The notes below the pieces were generated by a model that ran no database searches, was not told where the DNA came from, and saw nothing but the letters and a program-made list of their open reading frames with translations. This document shows positions 8,980 to 19,529 of a stretch of 64,000 nt of DNA, piece by piece. The translations under genes were made by a program, and so were the position numbers. Origin of the DNA: Prorocentrum cordatum. Lineage: Eukaryota > Sar > Dinophyceae > Prorocentrales > Prorocentraceae. Position 1 is the stretch's first letter, and the number at the start of each line of letters is the position of its first letter. The DNA lies in NCBI GenBank assembly GCA_963575745.1, contig CAUYUJ010011447.1:1093501-1157500 (forward strand), in the 5' to 3' direction.

Positions 8980-11555
8980 GATCTATACAACCAGTGTCAG
9001 AATCTAGCAACCAGCGCTAAAACAAGCGGGGTTCGCCTCCACCACCTCCTTGCGGCGGCGATGATGTTGAGGATGACGTGTGGTGGGTGATGTGGGTGAT
9101 GCAGGTGAATTTGATACCGATGATGTGTGTACGTGCGTGCGTTTGCCATCGCCTCCTCGCCCCCCCCGCCCCTCTTCCTCGTTTCCCCACTCCTCTGGTT
9201 GATGCCCCCTCCTCTTGCTTCGCCCTAGTCAGAGTGAGGGGGTGAAGCGGTCTTGCACCGCCCTTGGGTGCGTGGCCGATATGACGTCTGGCTGGCGTTG
9301 AATTACATTCGCTATCGTCGCGAATTTTGCTGTTCCCCCCAACGATCAAGCGTGTTCGGCAACATAAGCATGCGTAAAACATGATGTTCTGTAAATGCGA
9401 TTGCACATTTCGCGCGTGATTCACGTGCATGTGCATTTCGCACGACTGCATAGCACTGGATGGGAATTGCGTTGGTTGCGCCCCCCGTCGGAGGACGATG
9501 TGCCAGTTCGAACGCTGTCTAGTTCGCATCAGAGTGAGGGCGCCCGACGGTCCTACACCGCTCTTGGGTGCGTCGCTGAAGCAGGGTTCCGCGGGGCTGA
9601 TTCTCGTTGTTGCCACGTCGTCGCCCCGCCCGCCGCCCGCCCCCGACCCGCTCCGCGACCCGCCCGCGAACCGCCCCGCGACCCACCTGCGACTCGCGCG
9701 CGACCCGCCCTGCGACCTACCCGCGACCCCCCGCCGCGCGCCCCGCGGCCCGCCCGCGACCCTTCGCGCGCGGCTGCTTAGGGGGCTTTTTTCAGGCATC
9801 GTAATTTTATTCGATGACGCAGAAGCATTATACACGACTTAGGGAACGAGGAATGGCAGGGGCATGTGAGAGCGGCTGTTCCTCTTTGAATGATCGCCGC
9901 CCGCGTCGCAGTAATCGCCGTCGCCCCGGAGGGGGGGGGGGGGGGGCCGGGGGGGGCGTCTGAGGGGCGCCTCGATTTTCGCGTCGCGAGGACAAGTGCG
10001 AAAGTCAGAAGTCAACTGCCCCACCCCGCAGCGCAACCTCTGACTTTTGCTGCGGGCGGGGGGGGGCCCTGCAGGCGAGGCCCACCTGCCCATCTCAAAC
10101 ATGGGTTTGATGTGGGTTGTTCCTCTCGCCCCCCCTCTCGCGCCCCCCCACGCCCCCCCCCTCCTCATCGTTCTCGTCTTTTCGCGCTCGCCCTTCTCAT
10201 CGCCTCTTTTTCGCCATTTGTTGCATGGCGCGCCTTGCCACTCGCCCCCCCCCCCATCGCCCCCTTCGCCCTCGCCCCCAACTCCTCGCCCTCCTCAGTC
10301 GAGCGCCCGCCTGCCCAACTACTTCTCTAAATAAATGATCGGGTCAACTACTCGCAAGTGGTTCCTGAACAAGCGCACAAGACACGAATGCTTTGACAGC
10401 CGCGTTCCGAATCCGCCCCAAAACTAGGAACACCTGGTAGCTCATCGCCGTCGCCGCCACCATCAACGTCGTCCTGGTGCTCGCCGTCGCCATCGTCGTC
10501 ATCATCGCCACCATCAGTCGTGTCCGAACGCCGTTGTTGGAGTTGGTTCCTTTTCTGTTCGGTCGCACCGCACCTAAGTTCGGGCGCGTCGTTTGCTTGG
10601 CCCGATGCACAGATGCGCCTCGAGAAATCGAGGCGGTTCACATCGCATCGGGAAGGGCGACCGAAAATCCGAAACCAAATAGTTTCGGACGACCGAAGAT
10701 TCGATGCCATACAGTTTCGGAAACGCGGCAGATCGAGGCCACACCGCCGATCCATCAATAGCATCCGCAACGACGTCGGGGCATATGTATACAGTCAGAC
10801 ATATACTTGCATGCGCACGAGTAGACGCGCACACGCATCTACGCGCGCGCAGACGCATCAACATCATCCTCGCCCCCCCCGCCCCCCCAGGCCCCTGAGT
10901 TCAATCAGTTCTTCTCCACCCAGCCATGCCAGTCGCATCCTCTAATTCGGCGCCCGTGAGGGACCTAACAGGAATAGGAGGGTCGGCGCGGTCGCGCCCG
11001 AACCAGTTGCCATCGGCGAGCACGGGCCCTATCGCCCCAAAAAGTTGGGCCCAATCGGGGCCGAACATTTCAGGAATAGTTTCTAGGTAATCTAAGCCGC
11101 AAGTCAAAAACGCAGAGTTGCCCATCGCCCACAGCCACCCTCGTCTCCTGTCAGACTCTGGACTTCTCAGGATTGGATTCGCCCACGAACGGCTTCCCTT
11201 CATTGGGCCCCCATCGGCCGCTACTTCCCCATCGTCGCTGGTTCTCCGGGGGCGTTCCGTCACATGCACCACCCCCCGCCCCCCGTCCCAGCGGGCTGTC
11301 GGTGGCGACCAGGCGGGGCCCACTGTTCCGAGAGTGGCAGATGACGATCGCATCGACTCCAGATTCCGCGACCTCCGCGCTCGCGTTGGCGAGCGCCCTG
11401 GAGCCCATCGCCTCGTGCAAAGATTCCTGGGCCCAGGATTAGGCGAGGAGGGCAAATGAGAAGGGCGGGTGGAAAACGCGGCAGGCTGGGAGGAGGGGGC
11501 GCGGGCGGGCGAGGGAGGGGAAAGGGGGGGGGGGGGGGGGCAGGAGGGCGAGCTA
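8980..11555. other. no gene; GC-rich, several short tandem blocks
   Basis: This holds GATG-rich DNA (9013-9135), a CCCGCGACC-type minisatellite (about 9640-9775), C- and G-runs near 9925 and 10130-10270, and a CGTCGCCATC-type tract (10440-10520). No recognisable coding sequence is seen on either strand. If the two YR remnants were once one element, this is part of the material separating them. Confidence 0.5.
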
Positions 11556-11809
11556 GGTAGGCTCGCGTCATTTCTGACACCCCGCCCCTCCCTCCCATCC
11601 CATGCCATGGCGTAGATCCCCTCTCTACTCGCGCAGTCCGATGCCGAGCAGGGCAATGATCCCGAAAGGGTGCGCGATGCATTGTAGAGCACGGCATGGC
11701 ATGGCGTAGAAGAGCACCGCAAAGCGTAGCATGCCACAGCATGGCGTGGCGTGGCGTAGCGAACGCAACCTAGCATTGCATTGCGTGCCGTGGCATGGCA
11801 CGGGACATG

Positions 11810-11985
11810 ACGCCAGCGCTGCAGCGGGGGCACCATTCGGAACGAGCGGAAGCGCGGACATGAGGCCAACGCTGCAGCGGGAACACGATTCGGAACGAGC
11901 GGAAGCACGGACATGAGGCCAGCGCTGCAGCGGGAGCACGATTCGGAACGAGCGGGGCCCGAAAATGAGGCCGGCGCCTCGGCGA
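11810..11985 (+). repeat. 54-bp tandem module inside mosaic repeat
   Basis: About three copies of a unit around GCTGCAGCGGGAGCACGATT and GGAACGAGCGGAAGC. Two to three copies occur in copy 2 (22367-22480) and two in copy 3 (36360-36440, inverted). Confidence 0.75.
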
Positions 11986-11990
11986 GAGCA

Positions 11991-11995
<5 letters not shown>

Positions 11996-12052
<57 letters not shown>
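11996..12052. repeat. (AT)n microsatellite
   Basis: An uninterrupted TA run of more than 50 bp, directly followed by an A-run. Shorter TA runs occur at about 24765, 26200 and 53590. Copy 2 of the mosaic repeat lacks this TA run at the corresponding place. Confidence 0.95.
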
Positions 12053-12215
12053 AAAAAAAAAAACGAATACGAAAACCCAACTCGGGGGGCCCTGCGCGCG
12101 GGGGGGGGGCAAAACGACGCGCGGGGGGGGGGGGGGGGGGGCGAACGCCCCCAGCCCGTCATCAGGGGAAGGAGGAGAGTAGCATTCATATTGAGTAATT
12201 GTAAAAGGGAAGGGG

Positions 12216-13440
12216 GAGGGAGGGCATGGGAAGGAAATGGCTGAGAAAGGGGGGCGGGTGCGATTCGACGGTAGCCCAGGGGCCGCGCGCGGGTCGATCG
12301 CCGCCGCCCCCTCGCCCGCGCCACCCCCTTGCCCGAAGGCCCCCTCGGGCCCCGGGGTGCAGAGGCAGGCGCGTCTCTTGGAGTGGCCCCTCGAGCAGCA
12401 AGCGCACGGCGCGGGGGCGGGCCAGGATGAGCGAGAGGAGGGGAGGGGGAGGGGGGGATGGGGGGGGGGGGAGGGGGGGGGGCGAGGGGGGGCTGGGAGG
12501 GGGGGGAGGGGGGGGGGAGGAGGAGGGGGGGCAAACATTGGAAGCATTTTTGAAGGTGAAGGAGGAGGGGGGGGGGGGGGGCGGGGGAAGAAGATGGCGA
12601 GAAGGAGGGGGAGGGCAATGGGAATGGAAGACACGGGGAGTGCCTCGCGACCCGCCCGCCGCCCATCGGCCCCGCCACCCGCCCGTGTTGGCCGGGCCCG
12701 AAAGCCTCCGGGGGGGCATCGAGAGGGCTTGAGGAGGGCCCCAAGAGCAGTCAAACATCGGTCGCGCGAAGCGTTGGACCGATCGCCCCCGCTCGGTCCC
12801 CCATCGATTAGGCTCGAATCCCCCATCGGAACCCCTCAATCGCCCTCGACCCCTCTCGAACCTCCATCGATCCCCCCTCGGTCTCTTCAAACCTCCTCGA
12901 CACCTTGCGATCGCGCCCCTCGAAACCCCTCGGCCCCCCTCGGCCCGCCTCGATTCGCCTCGATCCCCCTCGGCCCCCTTCGGCCCCCCTCGATCCCCCT
13001 CGAGCCCCGCGTGGCCGATGTTAGACTGATCCCGGGGCCCTCTTGGAGCCCCACTCTGCGTCGTCCACGTTGTCTCCACGTCTCGCACTGCCCCCTCCAA
13101 TCCCCTCCATCCTTGTTATCCCTGTCCTCGCGCGTTCGCCGGCCCCCCCCCCGCGCCCCCCGCCCCCTCTCCCTCTGACCCCGTCCTCCTCCCAGGGTGC
13201 GGCCTGGGACTTGTGCGAAGGCTTCTCATCCCCGCCAGGGCCTCCAGAGCCTTGGCCCCCAGCCTCCACACCTGCCCCCGGGGGGGGAGAGGGAGGTGGA
13301 AGAGGGGGGGGGGGGGGGGGGGCGGCGGAAGGGGGGAGGGGGGGGGGGGGGGGGGGGCAGGATGGGGGAAGGGCGAGAGAGGAGAGAGGAGGCGAGGGGG
13401 GGGCGAGGGAGGAGAAGGGGACATTTCTACTCCCCCTCTC
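12216..13440. other. G-rich low-complexity DNA and CCCCTCGAT minisatellite
   Basis: Long G-runs at about 12430-12590 and 13285-13410 could form G-quadruplexes on the plus strand. Between them, about 12770-13015 is an imperfect 12-13-bp CCCCTCGATCCC-type repeat. The long open frames (for example the complement of 10901-12826) are repeat-driven and not genes. Confidence 0.7.
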
Positions 13441-13559
13441 CTCTTGCTCATCTTACTCGTGTCTGCAAAAGCTCAAACCCTCGGTAGGGGAACCGAATGG
13501 TGGCTGATTTCTGCCTGGTGCCCAGACAGCGCATAGGTCGTTGATGAAAACGTTGGTCT

Positions 13560-14260
13560 GCTTCTGATTGTCTATGTCTTGGTTGACGTATCTGTCAAGA
13601 CAGCCAGGTGGTGCTTGTTCAACTCCTTGGCGGTTGCGTTGACGAGCTCAATGATGGCGCCGGCAGCGCGCGAAGCGCGCTGGACCTTGAACTGGAAAAT
13701 GTCGCGGTACTCCCTGGACCGAGAGTCCTTCAATTTATCCATCCAGTCTGGAAACTCGCCACATCGCGCATAAACCGGTTCGCGAACATGGTGTACTCCG
13801 CTTCCTCGAGGTCGCCAGCAGCGACCGGCGCGTCCTTAGTCAGCGCCGCCTATGCGCCTTCTGGCGCACTCTTGAACTCCGAGACGTTTTTGCGCAAGTG
13901 GATCACGCCTGGAAAGCCAAAGTTCGGGTCCTTGGCGGCCAGGTTGCCTTGCAGCTCCATGATCAGGGCCACGTCGTTGCCGATGTGGAAGTCGACGTTC
14001 TCTGTCTGGATGACACCCCTGGGGGTGGCATGCGCAGCCGTGAGCTCGGAGGCCGCGCCCATCACCAAGGCCGACAAAGTTGCAGCGTCATCGAGCGTTT
14101 TCTTGCCCGCCTTCTTTCGGGTGTTGGGGGCCTTCTGCTCTTGCGCGGCCATCGCGTGCACCGGGTAGAGTGAGGCGCTCTCCTTGGCGCCCTTCAACGT
14201 CTTGCTCCCTTTGGCGCCGCTGGGGCCCGCCAGCTGGCGGAATTGATGGCAAGGAAGAAT
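13560..14260 (-). pseudogene. unrecognised helical coding sequence fused behind an RT fragment
   Basis: The minus strand reads through MAAQEQKAPNTRKKAGKK, ENVDFHIGNDVALIMELQ and DPNFGFPGVIHLRKNV, then stops. After two frame changes it continues as EEAEYTMFANRFMRDVASF, DKLKDSRSREYRDIFQFKV and AGAIIELVNATAKELNKHH before a TAG. The composition is charged and helix-like, unlike the low-complexity frames nearby, so it probably derives from a real protein. I do not recognise the family. It follows an RT fragment in the same frame, so it is either a chimeric insertion or an accessory domain. The frame changes suggest decay, unrecognised introns, or assembly errors. Confidence 0.4.
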
Positions 14261-16318
14261 CTTCTCGTTGGCGAAAGCGTCATCAGCGAAGACAAAGTCG
14301 CTCGCCCCGGTCACGAGCCGCGCCCCGTCCAGGTCGACCCCCAACGCGGAGCCCTTCTCGGTGAACAGCTCGACCTCGCGAATGTCCAGGCCATGCTCAC
14401 CGAAGACGCGGACCTGCTCTGACAAGGCGGCGCCCGCCGTGTCGGCGTCCCGGCCCATGGCCCCGAGGTTGCCCACGTAGACGTACCGCCAGAGGTCCGT
14501 CTCGGGGGGGCCAGTCGCGAGGACCGCCCAGTCCCCGCGGTCCGACAGCAGGCGGGCGTGGCGGAGCAGGGGCGCGCTGCCGGAGAGCCTAGTGTTGGCG
14601 TTCTGGCAGAAGTAGAGGCCCCACGCAAATCCCATGGGCAGAGGGCGCGCGGCCGGCCACGCCTGGGCGTCGCCAAAGGCCCGATCGCCCTCGATGAGCA
14701 GTAGGCCCAAGGGGTCGACCTCGGCAGCGAGCGCCGGCTCGTAGCAGAAGAAGGCGCTCATCCACGGAGGCATGATCATGCGATGGGAGCAGTTCTCCAC
14801 GTCGGCTACGCCCAGGGCAACTCGGAGCGCCCGAAGGGCGCCTCGGCCCAGATCAGTGGCCAACTCGGGGCCCTCGTCGGCGTAGACCTCAATGGACTAG
14901 AGGCCCTCTGCGGTCAGCAAGTCCACATGAGGGGGCTGAGCAAATCTTTGATTGGCGGCTCGCCCGTCTAGGATCAATCTCTGCGTGGTCTTGCCCTTCT
15001 TCCAGACGAAGAAAGACCAGATGAAGTCGATCGGCCGCGTGGTGTACCGGAGCACGCCGATGTCGCGTAGGCGGCGGATGAAGCGGAGGTACTGCCGGCG
15101 CGATCGCGCCAGCTGGGGATCTGAGTACGGCTTGACGGGCCCACGCCGTCGCAAGTCCTCAAACTCGCTGGTGTCTCGTAGCATGCGCTCTCCACAACCC
15201 TCCAGGAAAAGGCGCAACTGGAAGGGGGCAATGTTCGATTGGCCCTCCTCGTACAAGGAGATGCCACGGATCATCTGCAAAGATGACGATCTCGGCGAGG
15301 GTGCGCCAGCGACCGGCTCCTGGGATCTGACCAGGCCCTCGATGCGCGCCGCTACCTCGTTGTGCATGCCAGTGAAGTCGCACCGATGCAAAAATGTGCT
15401 ACTCTCGAGACCCTCTAGCCAGTTGAGCGCCCTGATCGCCCGGTTGACAACGGCGAAGATGCGCCGATGGCCACGGACTCCTGCACCCCCCTCGGGGCTC
15501 TCCTCCTCGCCAGAGCTGGCGTGGAGCGTCGGCGCCCGCTGGGCCCCCGCCGCGGCGTCGGCGTTCCCCTTCGCCCTCTTCGCCACGCACTGCCTCATCT
15601 CCGGCTTGATCGCGTCGACCGTCGAGCACGTGCCCGCGAGGCCGCGCGCAAGCTGCCAGCTCGGGGCCTTGTCGGCGACCTGGCACGCATCCTCGATGAA
15701 CTGCATCCGATGCACAGCCACCCTCATACTGGCGAGCGCCGGGAGGTCGGCCTGCTCGTAGGTCGCCCCCGGGAAGAGGACGCCGATCAGGCACCGCACC
15801 TCGTGGATCAAACGGCCCGGGTCCTCAGCGCGGCGCTCTCGTGCCCAGGTTGTCGGCCAGAGGCGAGGATCCACCCCGTGGCGTTCCATGTGGCGCACGA
15901 GGTTGTGCCCCGTGAAGGGACCCTGCGGCGGGAGGTCTGGATCCAGGAAGCTGCGGGCCCCACGGCAGCACTTGCGGAAATCCTTGTACCTGGCCCCCTG
16001 CCCACCGTAGTCCAGCCAGGATGCGCGGGCGTCCCCGTTGTCACCAGCATCCGTCGTCGCCAGCAGCCCCGCTCGAGCCATCCCCCACCAGTCGGCAATG
16101 AACCTCTCGTCGAGACCAGCCCGAATGCAGGTGGCTCTCCGACACCCATCTCCGCGGGCGACCAGGGCGTCGCACCTGTCGACCTGCACGTCCACGGCCT
16201 CACGCTTGACCTGGCCGTCCACGGGTTCGCCAGCGGAGGCCTCGCCCAGCACCCAGACGTGGCCCGCGACGGTCGGTCCCAGCCCGCCCGCGCGCAGGGA
16301 ACACCTCCCCGCTCGCAA
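14261..16318 (-). pseudogene. gag-RT region of YR element 1
   Basis: Reverse transcriptase of a YR-type retroelement. The first part (to about 15500) is gag-like, with MRVAVHRMQFIEDACQVADK and PEMRQCVAKRAKGN. It matches the layout of the gag region at 58458-59417. RT follows: PIDFIWSFFVWKKGK, RLILDGRAANQRF (motif A-like), a TAG stop at 14897-14899, LGVADVENCSHRMIM, PLPMGFAWGLYFCQ (motif B) and RYVYVGNLGAMG (motif C, normally Y-D-N; the Asp is Gly here). The frame resumes unchanged after the single TAG. The RT ends at about 14290 after SALGVDLDGARLV, and thumb and RNase H are absent. The lost catalytic Asp and the stop argue against activity. Confidence 0.65.
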
Positions 16319-16865
16319 CTCCTGCGGCTCCCGCGTCGGCCACGGCGGGCAGGCGAGCTCGACGCCGCGGAGGGAAGCTGCCGCCGAGGAGCTCGTCCAG
16401 CGTCGTCACCTTATCGAACGTCACCACCACCTGCTCGGGCCGCTGGAGCTCCACGCCCGCGGAGCCGATATCCTCCTCTGCTTGCGCGTGGCCCCGACGG
16501 GTCACCGCCTTGATCTCGTCCCGCGTCGGCGGCTCCTGGCAGCGGTGCGCCTGAGCGCCGAGGCTGGGCAATCGCCCGTCCACCAGCAGCAGGGTGTCGC
16601 GCCCGAGGCCGTCAGGGTCGGACCCGTCCGGGTGCTCAGGGAAGACGTCCTTGTCTGGCGTCTGCAGTACCCACAGGACACCCTGGATTGGCCACAGCGC
16701 CAGCCCCCCATGCCACGCGCTGTAGTCGCCGTGCCACATCAGCTGCCGGGGCCCCGGCGCCAGCGTCTTCCAGAACTCCGAATCCACCACGCCGCGCGGC
16801 GCGACTGCCACGGCGCTGGCACCACGAGCAGCACGTGAGGGCCCGGCGGCCACGCTCCCAGGCAA
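16200..16865 (-). pseudogene. 5' gag-like reading frame of YR element 1
   Basis: The minus frame contains VDSEFWKTLAPGPRQLMWHG, GLALWPIQGVLWVLQTPDKD, DTLLLVDGRLPSL and VVVTFDKVTTLDELLGG, then runs out of frame near 16350. The following gag-RT frame is shifted by one, which implies a frameshift at about 16320-16400. It has no enzymatic motif. By position it is the N-terminal structural or nucleic-acid-binding part of the element. The start codon is uncertain. Confidence 0.45.
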
Positions 16866-17088
16866 GCCGCCCCGCGAGCTGCCCCGCCGAGCCGGCGGCC
16901 GCCGGCACCGCGGCTCTCAGCTCCGTCAGGGCTGGGCACCTGCACCCGCCAGGCGGGCAGATCGCAGTCGGAGGCCCAGTCGGCTGAAGAAGCCAGCAGA
17001 TCAACGCTTCATGGCCCAGGAGCAGGAACAGCTTCTGGAGAGGCCCTCCGGCCATACACTGCCAAGGCAGGAGGTCGCAGGCTCAACC
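16866..17088 (-). other. 5' untranslated or leader region of YR element 1
   Basis: It lies between the gag-like frame and the SL-like sequence at 17089-17110. No clear motif. Confidence 0.3.
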
Positions 17089-17110
17089 CTTGAGCCCGAA
17101 AGACTTCGGA
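17089..17110 (-). other. SL-like relic at 5' end of YR element 1
   Basis: Read on the minus strand, the 22 nt match the dinoflagellate spliced leader at 17 of 22 positions without gaps. The match includes the terminal GGCTCAAG and the initial TCCG. Sense orientation and placement upstream of gag are as expected for a retroposed trans-spliced transcript. At this degeneracy it is suggestive, not proven. Confidence 0.5.
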
Positions 17111-17208
17111 GCATACATAGCCGCGATCCCACAGTATGGGATTGATGTTATTTCAGACAAGCTGGCAGACGACAAGCGCTCTCTTACTCCATTCATGTGC
17201 ACGCACTC

Positions 17209-17233
17209 CCATCATCATCAGCAGCAGCAGCAG

Positions 17234-17287
<54 letters not shown>

Positions 17288-17475
17288 GATCATCATCATC
17301 ATCATCATCATCAACATCATCATCATTACCATCATCATCAGCAGCATCATCATTATCATCACCATCCTCATCACTATCATCAGCATCATGATCAGCATCA
17401 TCACAATCATCAGCTTCAGCATCATCATCATCATCATCATCATCACCATCATCACCATCATCCTCGTCGTCGTCG
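17209..17475. repeat. (CAT)n microsatellite at 5' edge of YR element 1
   Basis: CAT/ATC triplets with CAG and CAC variants. Poly-His, poly-Ile and poly-Met frames here are artefacts. It flanks the 5' side of the minus-strand element as the tract at 60008-60180 flanks element 3. Confidence 0.9.
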
Positions 17476-17828
17476 TCGCCATTGTCGTCGCCATCGCATT
17501 CTCCTCCTTCCCTTCATCCCTCTCTTCTCCTCCCTCCTCCTGCTCCCCACCCCCTCCTCCCCCGTCCCCTTACCCTCGGCGGTGCCCGCGGCGGACACCC
17601 GCTTTCGGCGCCGCCTGCTGCCTCCTCCCCTCCCGGGTTTCTCGGTCCCTCGCCAGAAGGCCCCGCTCGGGCGAGCGCAAGCTGGATCTTAAAAGGTGTG
17701 AGGTCCTGGCGTTTTTCCCCCCCGACGGCGGCGCCGCCAGGGCAGGCTAAGGGAAGAGACCGGTCACCCCGCGCGCCCGTCAAGGCTCGGCAATGATGTG
17801 CAGGTAGTCGAGTTCCTGCTGGGAAGAG
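17476..17828. other. no gene; pyrimidine-rich then GC-rich
   Basis: CTC-rich DNA, followed by GC-rich sequence with no recognised coding content. Confidence 0.5.
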
Positions 17829-17990
17829 GTGGAAGCATCGTTTGCTTTGACGACGAAGCCAGAACCGAGGATAAAATCGGGTGAGGATAAATCAAGAATC
17901 TCTGGGATCTGGCGGCTCTGGATGATGTATCGGGCGCCGCGGCCTTCTCAGAGCATTCCGGAACGCTCTGAGAGTGCAACAGGAGACTTG
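17829..17990 (+). repeat. dispersed repeat R, copy 1
   Basis: Shares AATCTCTG, GGCGCCGCGGCC and a palindrome-rich tail (CCGGAACGCTCTGAGAG) with 38470-38640 and 39385-39465. About 100-160 bp, function unknown. Confidence 0.55.
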
Positions 17991-18159
17991 GGCGGTCTCA
18001 TGCCTCATACTCTTCCTCATCGTCTTCCTCCTCATCCTCCTCCTTCTTCTTCCCCTTTCTCCAGATGAGCGTATATTTCCGGAGGGTGCCTTGACAGTCT
18101 GAGGGTATCTTACAGGACAGCCAGTGGACAGGGAACATACGACAGACCGAGCATGGTCG

Positions 18160-18440
18160 CTGGAGTTCCAGACAATTGCCAAGAGGCGTGTGATTGGACT
18201 GGCGAGGACAATGCTCGGGGGGAGGACATTTCGCTCTGACTCTCTCTCTCTCTCTCTCTCTCCCTCTTTTTTGTTTGCTCTCTCTCTCTCTCTCTTTCTC
18301 TCCCTTTCTTTCCCATTTTTCCGTTTCACAAGCACGCAAAGCCCAGCTAATGAAACCGGGGCATCATGCGAGTGCCTCCGCTGGGGCGAATGCTAGAACT
18401 CAATGCGACGGATGCGTGTATCAAGGGCCCGTAGGAACCA
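18160..18440 (+). repeat. (TC)n-containing direct repeat, left copy
   Basis: A CT-run is followed by TTTCACAAGCACGCAAAGCC and a segment related to 19370-19520 (right copy: CACACGCACGCAAGGCCC). The pair brackets the 15-nt periodic region. Confidence 0.6.
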
Positions 18441-19230
18441 CTTTTGGCGAGGCTTTCTTTAAGATTTGTAAGGCTGTCTGTATCAAGGGACCCTGAACGA
18501 AGCTTTCATTCGTGAGGGGTCCTTAGTGCGGGCTCCTGTGGTAAGCATTCGCCAGGAAGGATGCTTTAGTGAGAGGCCCGCAATACAGACCCCTGTCGTG
18601 AACAATCCTTATTGAGGAAATCTCTGGTAATAATCCCCTCATAAACGAACTGCCTTTAGTATTTGAGCTCGTACACATGATGCGTGCAGTGTGGCGCCCA
18701 TAATAATATGGATACCTTTCGTGGAAAGGGCCCTCGGTGAAAGTCCCTGCGGTCACGACTCCTTACTGCTACCCCACATAAAAAAAGACTCCTTAATACC
18801 GGTATCTTCAGTTGAAAACGCGTGCATTACAAATGATTCCTTTTTCCCTAAGGGGTACCTAAAACGGATATGTTTAATTTGGAAGTCCATCGTATAGACG
18901 CATGCGTGAAACATTCGTTTGATGGGAGCCGTTACCAAAACACCCCAGCAGAGGATCTCTTCAGTGAAGGGTGGTTAATCATGCTGCCTACAGTACTGAT
19001 CCCCTCGTTGAAAGACCTCCGCAATGAAGAGTCACTATGCATGTCTGCTTCAGTACAGGTTATGTGGGTAAGGATGCCCTTAGCAAAAAATACTGAATGA
19101 CGCGTGTGTTGAATGTGTGCGTTGTAGTGTCACTTTCACCGAGGATGTCTGTAGTACGAATCCCCACGGTAAGTGCCCCTGTAAATAGGACTGCAAATTA
19201 CCTCATGGGCGGGACGCTTCCAAAACAAAA
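18441..19230. repeat. cryptic ~15-nt periodic region
   Basis: No gene. Motifs of the form CCTT-GTGAAA-A/C recur about every 14-16 nt (for example CCTGTCGTGAACAAT, CCTTATTGAGGAAAT, CCTTTAGTATTTGAG). It looks like a very diverged 15-bp satellite. It differs from the surroundings in being neither GC-rich nor a simple repeat. Confidence 0.5.
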
Positions 19231-19239
19231 TCCGAAGCT

Positions 19240-19525
19240 ATCAAAGAGCAGGCTGCTCCCTCACACAAGCCGCATCACAGAGGGTGCAAGTGACAGGAGG
19301 AGATGGTGGTTCTCTCTCTCTCTCTCTGTCTCGCTGTCTCTCTCGTTCCCTCTCGCTGTTCTACTCCCTCCCTCTTTCACACGCACGCAAGGCCCGGCCC
19401 ACGAAACCCCGATGGGACGCCATGCGATAGCCTCCACTCGGGCCATTGCTAAAGACCCTTGGTACTGCTTTTTTACCGAGGGGGTCGTAGCAAGCATTCC
19501 GTTCAATGCGTGGCCCTTCGTAGGA
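19240..19525 (+). repeat. (TC)n-containing direct repeat, right copy
   Basis: CT-run, then CACACGCACGCAAGGCCC and CCATGCGATAGCCTCC. This is parallel to the left copy at 18160-18440 with roughly two-thirds identity by eye. Confidence 0.6.
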
Positions 19526-19529
19526 AACA

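Larger units (their letters stand above)
11556..12215 (+). repeat. mosaic dispersed repeat, copy 1
   Basis: It shares long collinear blocks with 21745-22640 and, inverted, with 36300-36975. The blocks are a CTCTCTACTCGCGCAG-like segment, GGTGCGCGATGCATTGTAGA, GCATGGCGTAGAAGAGCAC, and a repeated module CTGCAGCGGGAGCACGATTC. The last block is GAGAGTAGCATTCATAT near 12176 (GAGAGTAGCATTTATAC in copy 2). No protein is recognised. Confidence 0.75.

Noticed and set aside
7619-9007. 462-codon plus-strand open frame opposite the recombinase
   Set aside because: The minus strand carries recognisable recombinase and RNase H motifs. The plus frame is an Arg/Pro/Ala shadow of high-GC coding sequence.
10901-12826. 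641-codon minus-strand open frame
   Set aside because: It runs through G-runs, a TA microsatellite and the mosaic repeat. Its Pro/Ser/Tyr-Ile composition mirrors the DNA bias and no domain is recognisable.
17136-17750. Poly-His and poly-Ile frames
   Set aside because: Translation of (CAT)n. No flanking protein sequence.
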